A DNA stretch of 64,000 nucleotides from Vibrio hannami (GCF_029589055.1 NZ_JARQZP010000001.1:62001-126000); one strand, 5' to 3'; counted from the stretch's first letter, positions 19,328 through 28,734 are shown. Notes: a model not told the origin generated them from the sequence alone. Made by a program: numbers and translations.

Positions 19328-19806
19328 TTATACAGCACCTTCAAATCCCAGCTGTCTCCATGCTTCAAAAGCGATAATTGCTACAGCATTAGACAGGTTC
19401 AGGCTGCGGCTATCTGGAACCATAGGAATTCGAATACGTTGATCCATTGGCAGGCTTTCGATCAGTTCAGCGGGTAAACCTCGCGTTTCCGGACCAAAAA
19501 GCAATACATCACTCTCTTTAAAATCTGCATCGATATGATGGCCGGTTGTCTTCGTTGTACAGGCAATCAGTCTATACTCACCATCACGCTCATTTTCCAG
19601 ATACTCAATAAATGCCTCTAAGCTTTTATGGCGCTTTACTCTTGCCAGGTCATGGTAGTCAAGTCCGGCGCGTCGTACCTTTTTTCTTCAAGATCAAAGC
19701 CCAGAGGCTCAATCAAGTGCAGGTTAGCCCCGCAGTTTGCACATAATCTTATGATGTTTCCGGTATTCGGCGCTATTTCAGGTTCGTATAAAGCAATATC
19801 TAGCAT
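19328..19806 (-). pseudogene. trmL: tRNA (cytidine/uridine-2'-O-)-methyltransferase TrmL, one apparent frameshift
   Basis: The start at 19806 gives [18 protein letters not shown], the TrmL N-terminus. The frame breaks at a run of six A (plus-strand T at 19680-19685). Adding one A gives [18 protein letters not shown] and an open frame to the TAA at 19328, 159 aa in all, the normal TrmL size. The second part includes [14 protein letters not shown] and [16 protein letters not shown], the SPOUT knot motifs. TrmL methylates the wobble base of two leucine tRNAs. The pattern suggests a homopolymer error rather than decay. Confidence 0.85.
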
Positions 19807-19853
19807 GAGAGTGTTTTTGTATTTGAGAAAGTTGAAGAAGTATATAGCAAGAC

Positions 19854-19878
19854 GATCCGGCTGAACATATGCCGGATC
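19854..19878 (-). terminator. Hairpin after cpxA, probable transcript end
   Basis: Perfect 8-bp stem GATCCGGC/GCCGGATC with a 9-nt loop, 17 bp past the cpxA stop. The T-tract on the minus strand is poor, so termination is likely but not certain. Confidence 0.55.
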
Positions 19879-19894
19879 ACTCAATAAGAAGGGG

Positions 19895-21268
19895 TTAGTG
19901 TTGTTGAGTAGGCAGCTGAATCTCGACTTTCAATCCGCCTAGTTCGCTTCTTGATGCTTCGATAGAACCGTTGTGTTGCCTAATGGCACTCTCTGTAATC
20001 GCTAGCCCTAAACCAGCGCCGCCAGAGTTTCTGTCTCGGGCAAAAGAGACGCGATAAAAAGGTCGGAATATCTCTGTTAGTTCCGTTTCAGGAACACCTT
20101 CTCCATTATCTTCAACTGTCACTTTCAATGAGTTTTCCTGATGCTCAAAGGTAACTCTTATCTGGCTTTCACTGTAATGAATAGCGTTTCGAATAATATT
20201 CTCGACCGCGCTCATCAGAAGATTAGGATTACCAACTATGGTGCAGTTAGGAATGGAACTATAAGTGAGTTTTTTCCCTACCTGTTCTGCTTCAAACTCT
20301 GCATCTTTTACCAGCTCCTCCCATAGTTCAGTGGCCGTATGTGCCTCTCTCACCTGGTGGCTGTTGACCTGCATTCTGGATAGTTCTAGCAGTTCGGCGA
20401 TCATCTTTTCTAATCGCTCGGCTTCTGTGTCAATGCGATTAAGTTCATCACTTTCGCCAAGTTTTCTTTTTGCTAGCGCATTTGCCATTCTCAGGCGAGT
20501 CAGAGGAGAGCGAAGCTCATGAGAAATATCCGACAGCAATCTCTGGTTACCTGAAATCATGCCATTTACAGCAAGCACCATCTGGTTAAATGCAGCACCT
20601 GCTTGTTTGAACTCTGTACTGCCGACTTCAAGAGAAGGATCTTCTACAAATTCACCATTAGCGACTCTTCGAGCAGCGCTTTCTAGTTTTCTTGCTGGTT
20701 TGCTTAGTGCCCACGCTAACCACAGTAGAAAGGGAGTACTAATCAGCATAACAGTAAGCAAAAGTTTAAACGGGCTGTCTAATAGTTGAATCAAAAAGGG
20801 TGCAGGCAGCTCTTGCTTATCACCAACAAACATGTACAGATCGGTATTTGCTATACGGACAGCAACTGGGCCTGCAACCATGAAACGTCCGTATTGTCGC
20901 TGTTGAGGTTTACTGAACGTATCCATACTGGTGATGAAATTTTGTATCGCCCTTGATTTCATCTTTCCATAATCGCCCACCAGATTTCCGTATTGGTCGG
21001 TGAAGTAGATAACGGGTTTATCATCGTCTTTGCGGCGATTATTGTTAATTCGGGATAAGACATAATCTAGGTTTTGTTCGTGAGCGAACTTTGACTCTAA
21101 AAAATGAGCTATCTCTTCGAGTTTTCGAATATTGTTTTTATGCGCAGAGTGGGTTTCTCTGGGATCTAAATTGGAAGTGACAACAACACCAATGAGCACT
21201 ACAAACATGGTAAACCAGAAAATAGCGAAGATTCGCCCGTAAAGATTTGAAAACTTGGGTAACCGCAT
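19895..21268 (-). CDS. cpxA: Envelope-stress sensor histidine kinase CpxA
   Basis: A 457-aa inner-membrane kinase. A first membrane segment (about 12-30), a periplasmic sensor domain (about 31-163), a second membrane segment (about 165-187) and a HAMP linker are followed by HisKA with [17 protein letters not shown], then the ATPase domain with [17 protein letters not shown] and GAGLGLAI. It senses misfolded envelope proteins and phosphorylates CpxR. Its ATG overlaps the cpxR stop (TGATG), so the pair is translationally coupled. Confidence 0.95.
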   Translation of the reverse strand: MRLPKFSNLYGRIFAIFWFTMFVVLIGVVVTSNLDPRETHSAHKNNIRKLEEIAHFLESKFAHEQNLDYVLSRINNNRRKDDDKPVIYFTDQYGNLVGDYGKMKSRAIQNFITSMDTFSKPQQRQYGRFMVAGPVAVRIANTDLYMFVGDKQELPAPFLIQLLDSPFKLLLTVMLISTPFLLWLAWALSKPARKLESAARRVANGEFVEDPSLEVGSTEFKQAGAAFNQMVLAVNGMISGNQRLLSDISHELRSPLTRLRMANALAKRKLGESDELNRIDTEAERLEKMIAELLELSRMQVNSHQVREAHTATELWEELVKDAEFEAEQVGKKLTYSSIPNCTIVGNPNLLMSAVENIIRNAIHYSESQIRVTFEHQENSLKVTVEDNGEGVPETELTEIFRPFYRVSFARDRNSGGAGLGLAITESAIRQHNGSIEASRSELGGLKVEIQLPTQQH

Positions 21269-21954
21269 CAGTTTTCCTCAATTAATAGATAACCACGACC
21301 TCGCAGGGTTTTGATTCTGGGTTTTCCATCGCTACGTTCCGGGAGTTTTTTACGTAGGTTAGATACATGCATATCTATGGCTCGATCAAATGGTGCCAGA
21401 CGCTTTCCAAGAACATCCAGGCTCAATTGCTCTTTTGTTAACGTTTCTCCTGGATTCTGAATAAAGTGCGCCAGTAGTGAAAATTCAGTGGTAGTAAGTT
21501 CTATCAGTGCATCTGCGCAGTAAGCTTCCTGTTTGCCTGGGTACACTTTTATATCCTGATATTGAATGCAATCTCCCGACTTTGAACCGTTACCTGCCTG
21601 AGTACGACGCAAAATCGCTTTTATTCGGGCAAGAAGTTCTCTGTCACTGAACGGTTTAGGCAGGTAATCGTCTGCCCCAAGCTCTAGCCCGATTACACGA
21701 TCGATCTCTTCCCCTTTTGCTGTCAGCATAAGAACCGGAGTTTCCCAGTGTTCTCTTAGCTTTTTCAGCATGTCGGTTCCGCTCATTCTGGGCATCATGA
21801 CGTCCAGCAAAATTAAATCGATATCTTCATTGACTGCTTTTAGCCCTGCTTCACCATCATTAGCTTCTGTTACCGTAAAGCCTTCAAAGGTAAGCACCTC
21901 TTTAAGCAGACTGGTTAGTTCTGTATCGTCATCCACTAATAATATATTTGCCAT
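21268..21954 (-). CDS. cpxR: Response regulator CpxR
   Basis: A 228-aa OmpR-family regulator. The receiver domain has DDD near residue 8, the phospho-acceptor Asp in LILLDVMMPRMSG (about 51) and the conserved Lys in YLPKPF. The winged-helix DNA-binding domain ends in RIKTLRGRGYLL. It is the first gene of the cpxRA operon and is divergent from cpxP. Tandem GTAAA-type boxes in the 190-bp intergenic region suggest control of both itself and cpxP. Confidence 0.96.
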   Translation of the reverse strand: MANILLVDDDTELTSLLKEVLTFEGFTVTEANDGEAGLKAVNEDIDLILLDVMMPRMSGTDMLKKLREHWETPVLMLTAKGEEIDRVIGLELGADDYLPKPFSDRELLARIKAILRRTQAGNGSKSGDCIQYQDIKVYPGKQEAYCADALIELTTTEFSLLAHFIQNPGETLTKEQLSLDVLGKRLAPFDRAIDMHVSNLRKKLPERSDGKPRIKTLRGRGYLLIEEN

Positions 21955-22031
21955 GGTAAAGCTTACTCCGCCAGATTCTCTTGATTTCAGTATTACTGAT
22001 CTTAATGAGAAAATTAACCACTTCTTCTCTC

Positions 22032-22067
22032 TTTACGTATCTTTACGATCTCTATACGTTGCTTTAC
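22032..22067 (-). promoter_or_regulatory. Tandem CpxR boxes between cpxR and cpxP
   Basis: On the minus strand GTAAA, five bases, GTAAA is a perfect CpxR box (plus-strand TTTAC at 22032-22036 and 22042-22046). Two more related half-sites follow at 22053-22057 (TATAC) and 22063-22067 (TTTAC), giving four half-sites on one face of the helix at 10 or 11 bp steps. They lie 78 bp from both the cpxR and cpxP starts, suiting shared control. Confidence 0.8.
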
Positions 22068-22144
22068 TCAGGAAATCGTAATCTATGCTCAACCGCTGTG
22101 AAGACAGCATCAACAAAGCGAAATAGTGAATAAGGGTTTAGATT

Positions 22145-22651
22145 ATGAGAACTGTAAAAAAATTAGTATTAGCTGCCGCTGCTCTTCCTCTGGTATTTGG
22201 TACTGCAAGTGCGTATGCATTTGGTGGTAAAGATGGCGGTAAAGATTTCAGAGGTAAATGTGGTGGTTTCGACAAGGGCGTTATGCGCCAGTTAGATCTG
22301 ACCGATGAACAAGAAGCCCAGCTTGAAGCAATGCGCGATGCAAAGCGTGAAGAAAGAAAAACTCAGCGCACAGCAAATATGGCTGAGCGTCAGGCGGAAA
22401 TGCAGGCATATCAGTCAAAGGTTCAGGATCTTGTATTAGCGGATACTTTTGATGAGGCTCAGGCACAGGAACTGGCAAAAGAGATGGTTGAGAAGCGTGC
22501 TGAGCGCCGTGCGGAAATGCTGAAAATGAAGCACGAAATGTTGAGTATCCTGACTCCTGAGCAGAAAGAGCAGTTTAAAGAACTTCAGACTGAACGCATG
22601 GAAAAATGCTCTGAAAAAATGGCTAAGCGTATGGAAAAACGCAACAATTAA
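22145..22651 (+). CDS. cpxP: Periplasmic stress adaptor CpxP (Spy/CpxP family)
   Basis: A 168-aa protein. Residues 1-25 form a signal peptide cut after SAYA. The mature part is helical and highly charged, with the two LTxxQ motifs LTDEQ and LTPEQ that define the Spy/CpxP family, and many Lys/Arg/Met/Glu residues. CpxP binds misfolded periplasmic proteins and damps CpxA. It is divergent from cpxR with CpxR boxes between, and is followed by a terminator. Confidence 0.92.
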   Translation: MRTVKKLVLAAAALPLVFGTASAYAFGGKDGGKDFRGKCGGFDKGVMRQLDLTDEQEAQLEAMRDAKREERKTQRTANMAERQAEMQAYQSKVQDLVLADTFDEAQAQELAKEMVEKRAERRAEMLKMKHEMLSILTPEQKEQFKELQTERMEKCSEKMAKRMEKRNN

Positions 22652-22687
22652 AGATAAGTCATTAAATTGCACTGCCTATCTTTTGAG

Positions 22688-22709
22688 AGCAGCCTTCGGG
22701 CTGCTTTTG
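22688..22709 (+). terminator. Rho-independent terminator of cpxP
   Basis: Perfect 7-bp stem AGCAGCC/GGCTGCT with a TTCG tetraloop followed by TTT. It ends the cpxP transcript. Confidence 0.9.
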
Positions 22710-22799
22710 TCGTTATAACCACCAGAGTATGAGATAAACTGATACCCAAGTCACAATTTCGAGGTTATAATCTGCGCAAATTATTCTCGCTTAAACATA

Positions 22800-23711
22800 A
22801 TGATGAAAGACGAATATTCACGATTAGTCTCTACCGCAGCATGGCTGGCAACGGGTGTAGCAACCATTCTTTTGGTCGCTAAAGTTGTTGTATGGTGGAT
22901 CACTGGGTCAGTCAGCCTGCTGGCATCGTTAATAGATTCTCTTCTTGATATTGGAGCTTCGCTGGTTAACCTGATCGTTGTTCGATATTCATTGCAGCCT
23001 GCAGATAAAGACCATACTTTCGGTCACGGTAAAGCGGAATCCTTAGCTGCACTAGCTCAAACCATGTTTATATCTGGCTCCGCCTGTTTTCTTATTTTAA
23101 ATGGTGTCGACCGTTTCTTCCGGCCTCATGAACTTGTTTCTCCTGAATATGGTATTTATGTCAGTGCGTTTGCAATGGTAATGACAGGCGGCTTAGTGGC
23201 TTTCCAGAAGCATGTGGTACGAAAAACCGGAAGTCAGGCGATTGCAGCAGACTCTTTGCACTATCAAACCGACTTATATATGAATGTTGCGATTATGATT
23301 GCGCTGGCTTTGAGTTACTTTGGAATAAAGCAAGCTGATGCGGTGTTTGCTATTGGTATTGGTTGCTTCATTTTGTTTAGTGCGTATCAGATGGTAAGGG
23401 ATGCGATTCAGTCACTTCTGGACAGGCAACTGCCGGAAGAAGAGCTGGAACAAATAAGACATACGGCGAATGCAGTTGAAGGCGTTAGAGGTGTGCATCA
23501 GCTGAGAACAAGAAAATCAGGACCAGTGAGATTTATACAGCTTCATCTTGAGTTAGACGACCAGCTGCCTCTTATCCAGGCACATCAGATAGCGGATGAT
23601 GTCGAAGAAGCGCTGGAGAATCTGTTTCCACAATCTGATGTGTTGATTCATCAGGATCCGGTATCTGTAGTTTATGGTACTGAGAAAGGACAAAAAGAAC
23701 TGGGTTGGTAG
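22800..23711 (+). CDS. fieF: Cation-efflux pump FieF (CDF family)
   Basis: A 303-aa cation diffusion facilitator with six membrane segments (about 12-205) and a cytosolic C-terminal domain. Metal-site residues are visible: SLIDSLLDIGAS (two Asp), the DHTFGHGKAE motif and DSLHYQTDLY (His and Asp). The C-terminal domain has HQLRTRKSGP. It should export Zn2+ or Fe2+ in exchange for protons. The gene has its own upstream region after the cpxP terminator and its place between cpxP and pfkA is the same as in enterobacteria. Confidence 0.95.
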   Translation: MMKDEYSRLVSTAAWLATGVATILLVAKVVVWWITGSVSLLASLIDSLLDIGASLVNLIVVRYSLQPADKDHTFGHGKAESLAALAQTMFISGSACFLILNGVDRFFRPHELVSPEYGIYVSAFAMVMTGGLVAFQKHVVRKTGSQAIAADSLHYQTDLYMNVAIMIALALSYFGIKQADAVFAIGIGCFILFSAYQMVRDAIQSLLDRQLPEEELEQIRHTANAVEGVRGVHQLRTRKSGPVRFIQLHLELDDQLPLIQAHQIADDVEEALENLFPQSDVLIHQDPVSVVYGTEKGQKELGW

Positions 23712-23783
23712 GAAGCTATCAGGCAATTAAAGACAAAAATATCATAATAGTCTATTTTTTGTTCAAAAGGTTTATACTCAGGA

Positions 23784-23801
23784 TGATTCTGATATGAATC
23801 A
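23784..23801. promoter_or_regulatory. Inverted repeat upstream of pfkA, possible operator
   Basis: TGATTC, TGATAT, GAATCA: perfect 6-bp arms, 171 bp before the pfkA start. It may bind a regulator. The half-site does not clearly match a factor I know. Confidence 0.3.
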
Positions 23802-23971
23802 ACAAAGTTTTTTAGCAGAATTGTAATACTCTTACATAAGTAAAAAAGTTTCAGTATTTCGAAAAAATGTTATAAGAAATGACATAAACTAATCAAACGG
23901 AATACCTTAATAATTTCGCCAAATTTGGCACATAAAATTTGTAATTTAGATTTAAAAAATCGAGGGTGAGC

Positions 23972-24934
23972 ATGATTAAGAAGATCGGTGTTTTGACAAG
24001 TGGCGGTGACGCACCAGGAATGAACGCTGCAATTCGCGGCGTGGTTCGTACTGCACTTTCAGCAGGTCTGGAGGTATATGGTGTATACGACGGTTATCAG
24101 GGTCTGTATGAAGACCGTATCGAAAAGCTAGATCGTTCAAGCGTTTCTGACGTAATTAACCGTGGTGGTACCTTCCTGGGTTCTGCACGCTTCCCTGAGT
24201 TCAAGGAAGTTGAAACTCGTGAGAAAGCTATTGAAAACCTGAAAAAACACGGCATCGAAGCACTTGTTGTTATTGGTGGTGACGGTTCATACATGGGTGC
24301 TAAGAAGCTGACTGAAATGGGTTACCCATGTATCGGTCTGCCGGGTACAATCGATAATGATATTGCGGGTACGGATTACACTATCGGTTACCTGACTGCA
24401 CTAAACACAGTTATCGAAAATATTGACCGTCTACGTGATACTTCATCTTCACACCAGCGTATCTCTATTGTTGAGATCATGGGTCGTCACTGTGGTGACC
24501 TGACTCTGATGTCTTCTATCGCTGGTGGTTGTGAGTACATCATCACTCCAGAACGTTCATGGAGTAAAGAAGAGCTTATTAAAAGCCTTTTAGCTGGTCT
24601 GGAGAAAGGTAAGAAGCACGCAATTATCGCTCTTACTGAGCTAATGATGGACGCTAACGAGCTAGCGAAAGATATCGAAGAAGCGACAGGTCGTGAAACA
24701 CGCGCAACTGTGCTTGGTCACATCCAGCGCGGTGGTCGTCCAACGGCATTTGACCGTGTTCTGGCTTCTCGTATGGGTAACTACGCTGTTCACCTACTAA
24801 TGGAAGGTCACGGTGGCCGCTGTGTAGGTATCCAGAAGGAAGAGCTTGTTCACCACGATATTATCGATGCAATTGAAAATATGCGTCGTCCAGTTCGTGA
24901 TGACCTATACCAGGTAGCTGAAGAGCTGTTCTAA
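23972..24934 (+). CDS. pfkA: ATP-dependent 6-phosphofructokinase
   Basis: A 320-aa protein, the exact E. coli PfkA length when started at the ATG at 23972; this ATG has GAGGG five bases upstream and is preferred over the in-frame GTG at 23966. Motifs are [42 protein letters not shown] with the catalytic Asp, and [10 protein letters not shown]. It phosphorylates fructose 6-phosphate, the committed step of glycolysis. It is monocistronic, with a 254-bp upstream region and a strong terminator. Confidence 0.97.
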   Translation: MIKKIGVLTSGGDAPGMNAAIRGVVRTALSAGLEVYGVYDGYQGLYEDRIEKLDRSSVSDVINRGGTFLGSARFPEFKEVETREKAIENLKKHGIEALVVIGGDGSYMGAKKLTEMGYPCIGLPGTIDNDIAGTDYTIGYLTALNTVIENIDRLRDTSSSHQRISIVEIMGRHCGDLTLMSSIAGGCEYIITPERSWSKEELIKSLLAGLEKGKKHAIIALTELMMDANELAKDIEEATGRETRATVLGHIQRGGRPTAFDRVLASRMGNYAVHLLMEGHGGRCVGIQKEELVHHDIIDAIENMRRPVRDDLYQVAEELF

Positions 24935-24951
24935 GGATAGCTTAACAGGGC

Positions 24952-25073
24952 ATAGGACGGACTTCGTCCTACAGGTTACAGATATAAAAGCGTGAGGTTT
25001 ATAATCTCGCGCTTTTTTGTTTGTGTCATCTGTAACCCGTAACCCGTAACCCGTAACCCGTAACCCGCAACCC
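24952..25073. repeat. Modular intergenic repeat, copy 1 (hairpin + terminator + GTAACCC array)
   Basis: A short hairpin (TAGGAC/GTCCTA around GGACTTC), then the pfkA terminator, then a heptamer array at 25032-25073 with five perfect GTAACCC units and one GCAACCC. The same order of parts, with shared sequence GGACGGACTTCGTCCTAC, is found after the malic enzyme gene near 39.1-39.3 kb. It sits between the convergent genes pfkA and tpiA. Confidence 0.85.
24986..25018 (+). terminator. Rho-independent terminator of pfkA
   Basis: AAAAGCGTGAG pairs with CTCGCGCTTTT (one T-G pair) and is followed by T residues. It lies within the modular repeat element. Confidence 0.88.
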
Positions 25074-25080
25074 AAGATCA

Positions 25081-25105
25081 AAAAAGGCCGACTAATGTCG
25101 ACCTT
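25081..25105 (-). terminator. Rho-independent terminator of tpiA
   Basis: AAGGCCGAC/GTCGACCTT stem with a TAAT loop and a T run on the minus strand, 34 bp past the tpiA stop. Confidence 0.85.
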
Positions 25106-25138
25106 CCATCAATACTTTTTCTAGCAGGTTGCTAAAAA

Positions 25139-25903
25139 TTAAGCTTTCATCTTAGCTGCTGCTTTAGCGATAGCTGCAAAGCTCTTAGCGTCTAGAGAAG
25201 CACCGCCAACTAGAGCGCCATCGATGTCTGGCTGTGCGAAGTAAGCTTCAGCGTTTTCAGGCTTAACAGAACCGCCGTACTGGATGATTACCTGCTCAGC
25301 CACAGTTGCATCTTTTTCTGCGATCATTGCACGGATAGAAGCGTGGATACGCTGTGCATCTTCAGCAGTTGCTGCTTTACCAGTACCGATTGCCCAGATT
25401 GGTTCGTAAGCGATGATAGCGCCGTTAAGAGCTTCAACGCCGTATGCATCGATAACTGCGTTGATTTGACGTGCACATACTGCTTCAGTTTCACCAGCTT
25501 CGTTCTGAGCTTCAGATTCACCGATACAGAAAACTGGCTTCAGGCCGTTCTCTTTTAGGAATGCGAATTTCTTAGCAACAAACTCGTCTGATTCGTTATG
25601 GTAGTCACGACGCTCAGAGTGACCGATGATGATGTGAGTCGCACCGAAGTCTTTTAGCATCTCAGGAGACATGTCGCCAGTGAACGCGCCTTTGTTGTTA
25701 AGGTCAGTGTTCTGAGCACCAAGGATGATGTCGCTGCCTTCTAGAGTGCGTTCTGCAAGGTCGATGTATAGTGCTGGTGGAGCAACTGCAACGTCAACGC
25801 CAGTAACGCCAGCTAGTTCTGCTTTAAGTCCATTTAACAGCTCAGTTACCATTGCTTTGCTGCCGTTTAGTTTCCAGTTACCCATAACTACAGGTTGACG
25901 CAT
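25139..25903 (-). CDS. tpiA: Triose-phosphate isomerase
   Basis: Started at the ATG at 25903 this gives 254 aa, [16 protein letters not shown], the standard TpiA start, with GGAG seven bases upstream. An in-frame upstream extension to 25996 exists but is not homologous and is rejected. Motifs include the catalytic Lys in GNWKLNG, His in [10 protein letters not shown], Glu in [14 protein letters not shown] and the phosphate loop [10 protein letters not shown]. It interconverts dihydroxyacetone phosphate and glyceraldehyde 3-phosphate. It is single-gene, convergent with pfkA. Confidence 0.97.
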   Translation of the reverse strand: MRQPVVMGNWKLNGSKAMVTELLNGLKAELAGVTGVDVAVAPPALYIDLAERTLEGSDIILGAQNTDLNNKGAFTGDMSPEMLKDFGATHIIIGHSERRDYHNESDEFVAKKFAFLKENGLKPVFCIGESEAQNEAGETEAVCARQINAVIDAYGVEALNGAIIAYEPIWAIGTGKAATAEDAQRIHASIRAMIAEKDATVAEQVIIQYGGSVKPENAEAYFAQPDIDGALVGGASLDAKSFAAIAKAAAKMKA

Positions 25904-26134
25904 AGGAATATCTCCAAAATAAATTAAATGTAAAAAACAAACGTAATTGCGAAAGAATATAACAGATAAATACTGCCAGATCATGACGGGAATCATGACT
26001 TTCGCTGATCTTTGTCGGTCGCTGCTGAAGGAATCAGTTCCTTAAGTGACTCCGCAAGCAAAATCATAGCTAATTTATCAGATTCTGCGAATCATGCGGT
26101 ATGTTTAAAAGAAATAATTAAAGATGAGAATCGA

Positions 26135-26485
26135 ATGCCAAATTTAGTAATGGAATACACCAGCTCTGTAGAGGAACGAGTGAATATTCAGGGGCTTTTG
26201 GAGGACCTGCACCAGGTTGCTTTGGATTGTGGGTTGTTTGCCGCTGACGATGTGAAAACAAGGGGGCTTCGCTGCCATCATTGGTTGATTGGCGAAAAGG
26301 GAGATAGTGAGGACTTTATTCATATCAGCTTTGAGTTACTGTCCGGAAGAACGATAGAGCAAAAAAAGAAACTTGCAGATGATTTAATGGATGTTCTGAA
26401 AAGTCAGGCTTCAGCTGTATCCAGCTTAAGCCTGAATATGCGGGATATGGAAAGAGAGACATTTGTTAAAGTTCTAAATAACTAA
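26135..26485 (+). CDS. 5-carboxymethyl-2-hydroxymuconate isomerase (CHMI) family tautomerase
   Basis: A 116-aa protein beginning MPNLVMEYTSSVEERVNI, with the Pro next to the initiator Met that acts as catalytic base in the tautomerase superfamily once Met is removed. The fold pattern, with HHWLIG and FIHISFELLSGRTIEQKK, fits the CHMI/HpaF family. In HpaF this enzyme acts in homoprotocatechuate degradation, but no other hpa genes are in the window, so the true substrate is open. The ATG at 26135 is chosen because the upstream extension to 26012 overlaps the tpiA promoter region and is not homologous. Confidence 0.8.
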   Translation: MPNLVMEYTSSVEERVNIQGLLEDLHQVALDCGLFAADDVKTRGLRCHHWLIGEKGDSEDFIHISFELLSGRTIEQKKKLADDLMDVLKSQASAVSSLSLNMRDMERETFVKVLNN

Positions 26486-26495
26486 CTGGTGGTAC

Positions 26496-26834
26496 TCAGC
26501 GTGCACAGTGATTTGGATGATTAAAGGGGATGACTTCTGCAGTTTCATTTAAATCTATATCACCATCCAGGACTTCTTTGAATTTCCCCATCTGGCTGCT
26601 GAGTTCCTGCATAAGTACTACATTGGTGTGGTGTGGGTTCTTGCAGCGCTTAATCACTCTATCAATATGACTTTGTTGCGCTCTGAGTCTGGGGCGCATC
26701 TCTTCAGACGCAAAAGTAATAGCTTGCTCACACATCTCCTGCTTGAACAGCTCAAAAGCTTTTGGGTTGTTTTCTGCAAGCTCTACCAGTTCATCAAATG
26801 GAGGCAATGTTTGCTCAATTTCAGCGTACTCCAT
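26496..26834 (-). CDS. DUF3135 family protein
   Basis: A 112-aa small acidic/helical protein starting MEYAEIEQTLPPFDELVELA. It carries the DUF3135 pattern of PPFDEL, FELFKQEM and the C-terminal RLRAQQSHID region, found in vibrios and other marine gammaproteobacteria. No catalytic motif, signal peptide or membrane segment is visible and its function is unknown. It is convergent with the tautomerase gene (stops 10 bp apart). GGAGA precedes the ATG at a good distance. Confidence 0.8.
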   Translation of the reverse strand: MEYAEIEQTLPPFDELVELAENNPKAFELFKQEMCEQAITFASEEMRPRLRAQQSHIDRVIKRCKNPHHTNVVLMQELSSQMGKFKEVLDGDIDLNETAEVIPFNHPNHCAR

Positions 26835-26945
26835 GGTATCTCCTTTCTTTCCCTTCTCCGTGGGACTTACTAAAAGTGTAGTAGAGATGCTGAAAATGCA
26901 ATCTCAAGAATGAGACAAATTGCGGAGGTTTCTCTGAGAATGGAA

Positions 26946-27566
26946 CTAACTAACTGTTTTTATGATGTATGAGCATCTTCGTTCATTATTAATAATATGC
27001 TCAGTGCGTTCGATTTTTGTGTCATTACCTAATAAATTTTCAAAAACATTGAGTTCTGACTGGCACAATGTGGGGCAGCTTTTAGCGGCTTTACAGATGG
27101 GACAATGGTTCTCGGTGAAGAGGAAACCTTCTTCGAGTTCGGTTAATTCAGCCATGTATCCATCTTGCTCCCTTAGTGAGACTAAACGGACAAGCTTTTC
27201 GCCGAGTGGTAGGTCTGGCGTAATGACTGCCGAATACCTGGCCAGTGTTTTTGATTCTCTTTCTGCGGCAACTTTCTCAAGCCCTTCCTGACCGAAAATA
27301 TGCTCAACCGCTTCAATAACCTGAACCGTTAAGTCATCATGGCGATCTGCAAATTGTGCATGTCCTTCTTCAGTCAGTGACCAGTGGCGAGTTGGCCTGC
27401 CAACCTTTACCTTTACATCGAAATGCTTAACCAGATTGTTATCTTCTAAAGCCTGTAAATGTTGCCGTGCACCCATCGACGTCATTTCAAGGTCTTCAGA
27501 CAACTTCTTAGCTGTAATCGCACCTTCACGCTTTATTTTTTCAAGAATTATGTCGATGGTCTTCAC
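26946..27566 (-). CDS. Winged-helix regulator with a Cys-rich, probably Fe-S-binding, domain (ArsR/SufR-like)
   Basis: A 206-aa regulator. Residues 5-70 form a winged HTH (AITAKKLSEDLEMTSMGARQ, then RPTRHWSLTEEGHAQF). The C-terminal part has cysteines at about 155, 158, 164, 168 and 198 in HCPICKAAKSCPTLCQSE and RRCSY, the layout of COG2345 regulators related to SufR that bind an iron-sulfur cluster. It probably represses its targets in a redox- or iron-dependent way. It is a single gene between the DUF3135 gene and glpX; its regulon is not evident. Confidence 0.8.
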   Translation of the reverse strand: MKTIDIILEKIKREGAITAKKLSEDLEMTSMGARQHLQALEDNNLVKHFDVKVKVGRPTRHWSLTEEGHAQFADRHDDLTVQVIEAVEHIFGQEGLEKVAAERESKTLARYSAVITPDLPLGEKLVRLVSLREQDGYMAELTELEEGFLFTENHCPICKAAKSCPTLCQSELNVFENLLGNDTKIERTEHIINNERRCSYIIKTVS

Positions 27567-27682
27567 TGAGTTATCCAGAGTTAAGAAATTGAATCGCTAA
27601 AACAGTGTCATTATGGAGGATATGTTTAGTAAAGTAAATTATTTACTAAGTTGTTGTTAAATTGAAGTAATATAACAGGCAT

Positions 27683-27707
27683 AAAAAAGCGCAGCCGAAG
27701 CTGCGCT
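27683..27707 (-). terminator. Rho-independent terminator of glpX
   Basis: Perfect 8-bp stem AGCGCAGC/GCTGCGCT, 4-nt loop, T6 on the minus strand, 21 bp past the glpX stop. Confidence 0.93.
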
Positions 27708-27727
27708 CATCATTCAGTGTTTCTCTC

Positions 27728-28734
27728 TTAGAGAATAATATCCCGAACCTCGGCGTCTTTACGTTCCAGATAATGGATAGACTTGATACGACGGATAGTG
27801 CGACACTTGCCACGGATTAGCAGAGTTTCTGTTGTCGCGATATTTCCTTTACGAGTAATGCCTTCAAGCAGGTCACCTTTAGTAATACCTGTTGCAGAGA
27901 ATACAACGTTGTCGCTCTTTGCCATGTCAGACATTTCCAGAACGATATTTGCTTCAACGCCCATCTCTTTACAGCGTGCCAGCTCCAGCTCACCGTGCTT
28001 ACGGTTTTCTTCTGTATCGCCTTTAACTTCATGACGAGGAAGTAAACGACCGTGCATGTCGCCGTCCAGAGCACGAATAACAGCAGCAGAAACTACACCT
28101 TCAGGCGCACCACCAATGCAGTACATCACATCAACTTCGCTATCTGGCATACAGGTCAGGATAGAAGCAGCAACATCACCATCTGGCACAGCAAATACGC
28201 GAACACCCATAGATTGCATCTTTGCAATTACGTCATCATGCCGTGGCTTCGCCAGCGTAATAACAACTAGTGTATCCAGAGTTTTACCAAGCGCCTTAGC
28301 GATGTTTTCCAGGTTTTCTTCAAGAGGAAGGTTTAGATCAATACAGCCTTTAGCACCAGGACCTACAACCAGCTTTTCCATGTACATGTCAGGTGCTTTA
28401 AGGAAGCTACTTTTTCGCCAGCTGCAAGTACAGCCAGTGCGTTAGCCTGACCCATTGCGGTCATGCGAGTACCTTCAATAGGGTCTACCGCAATATCAAC
28501 CTGATCACCGCCAACGCCAACATGTTCGCCAATGTATAGCATTGGTGCATCATCAATCTCACCTTCGCCAATTACAATTTCACCACTGATGTCGGTTTTG
28601 TTTAGCAAGCTACGCATCACTTCTACAGCTGCACCGTCTGCTGCGTTTTTGTCGCCACGTCCAAGCCATTTGTAACCTGCCAGTGCTGCACCTTCAGTTA
28701 CACGAGAAAAAGCCATCGCTAAATCGCGTTTCAT
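27728..28734 (-). pseudogene. glpX: Class II fructose-1,6-bisphosphatase GlpX, one apparent frameshift
   Basis: Two overlapping frames form one 335-aa Glp[19 protein letters not shown] from the ATG at 28734, through [15 protein letters not shown] and DPIEGTR, then after the break [17 protein letters not shown] and YCIGGAPEGV. The break is at AAAAAGTAGC on the minus strand (about 28410). One extra G there gives [17 protein letters not shown], the usual family sequence. The enzyme removes the C1 phosphate from fructose 1,6-bisphosphate in gluconeogenesis. A single-base loss in sequencing is more likely than a real mutation. A PurR-type palindrome lies in its promoter region. Confidence 0.88.

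Noticed and set aside
25904-25996. N-terminal extension of TpiA
   Set aside because: TpiA starts at [11 protein letters not shown] with a good SD at 25903; the extension is not conserved.
26012-26134. N-terminal extension of the tautomerase
   Set aside because: It would move the catalytic Pro away from the N-terminus, which this family requires to be exposed after Met removal.
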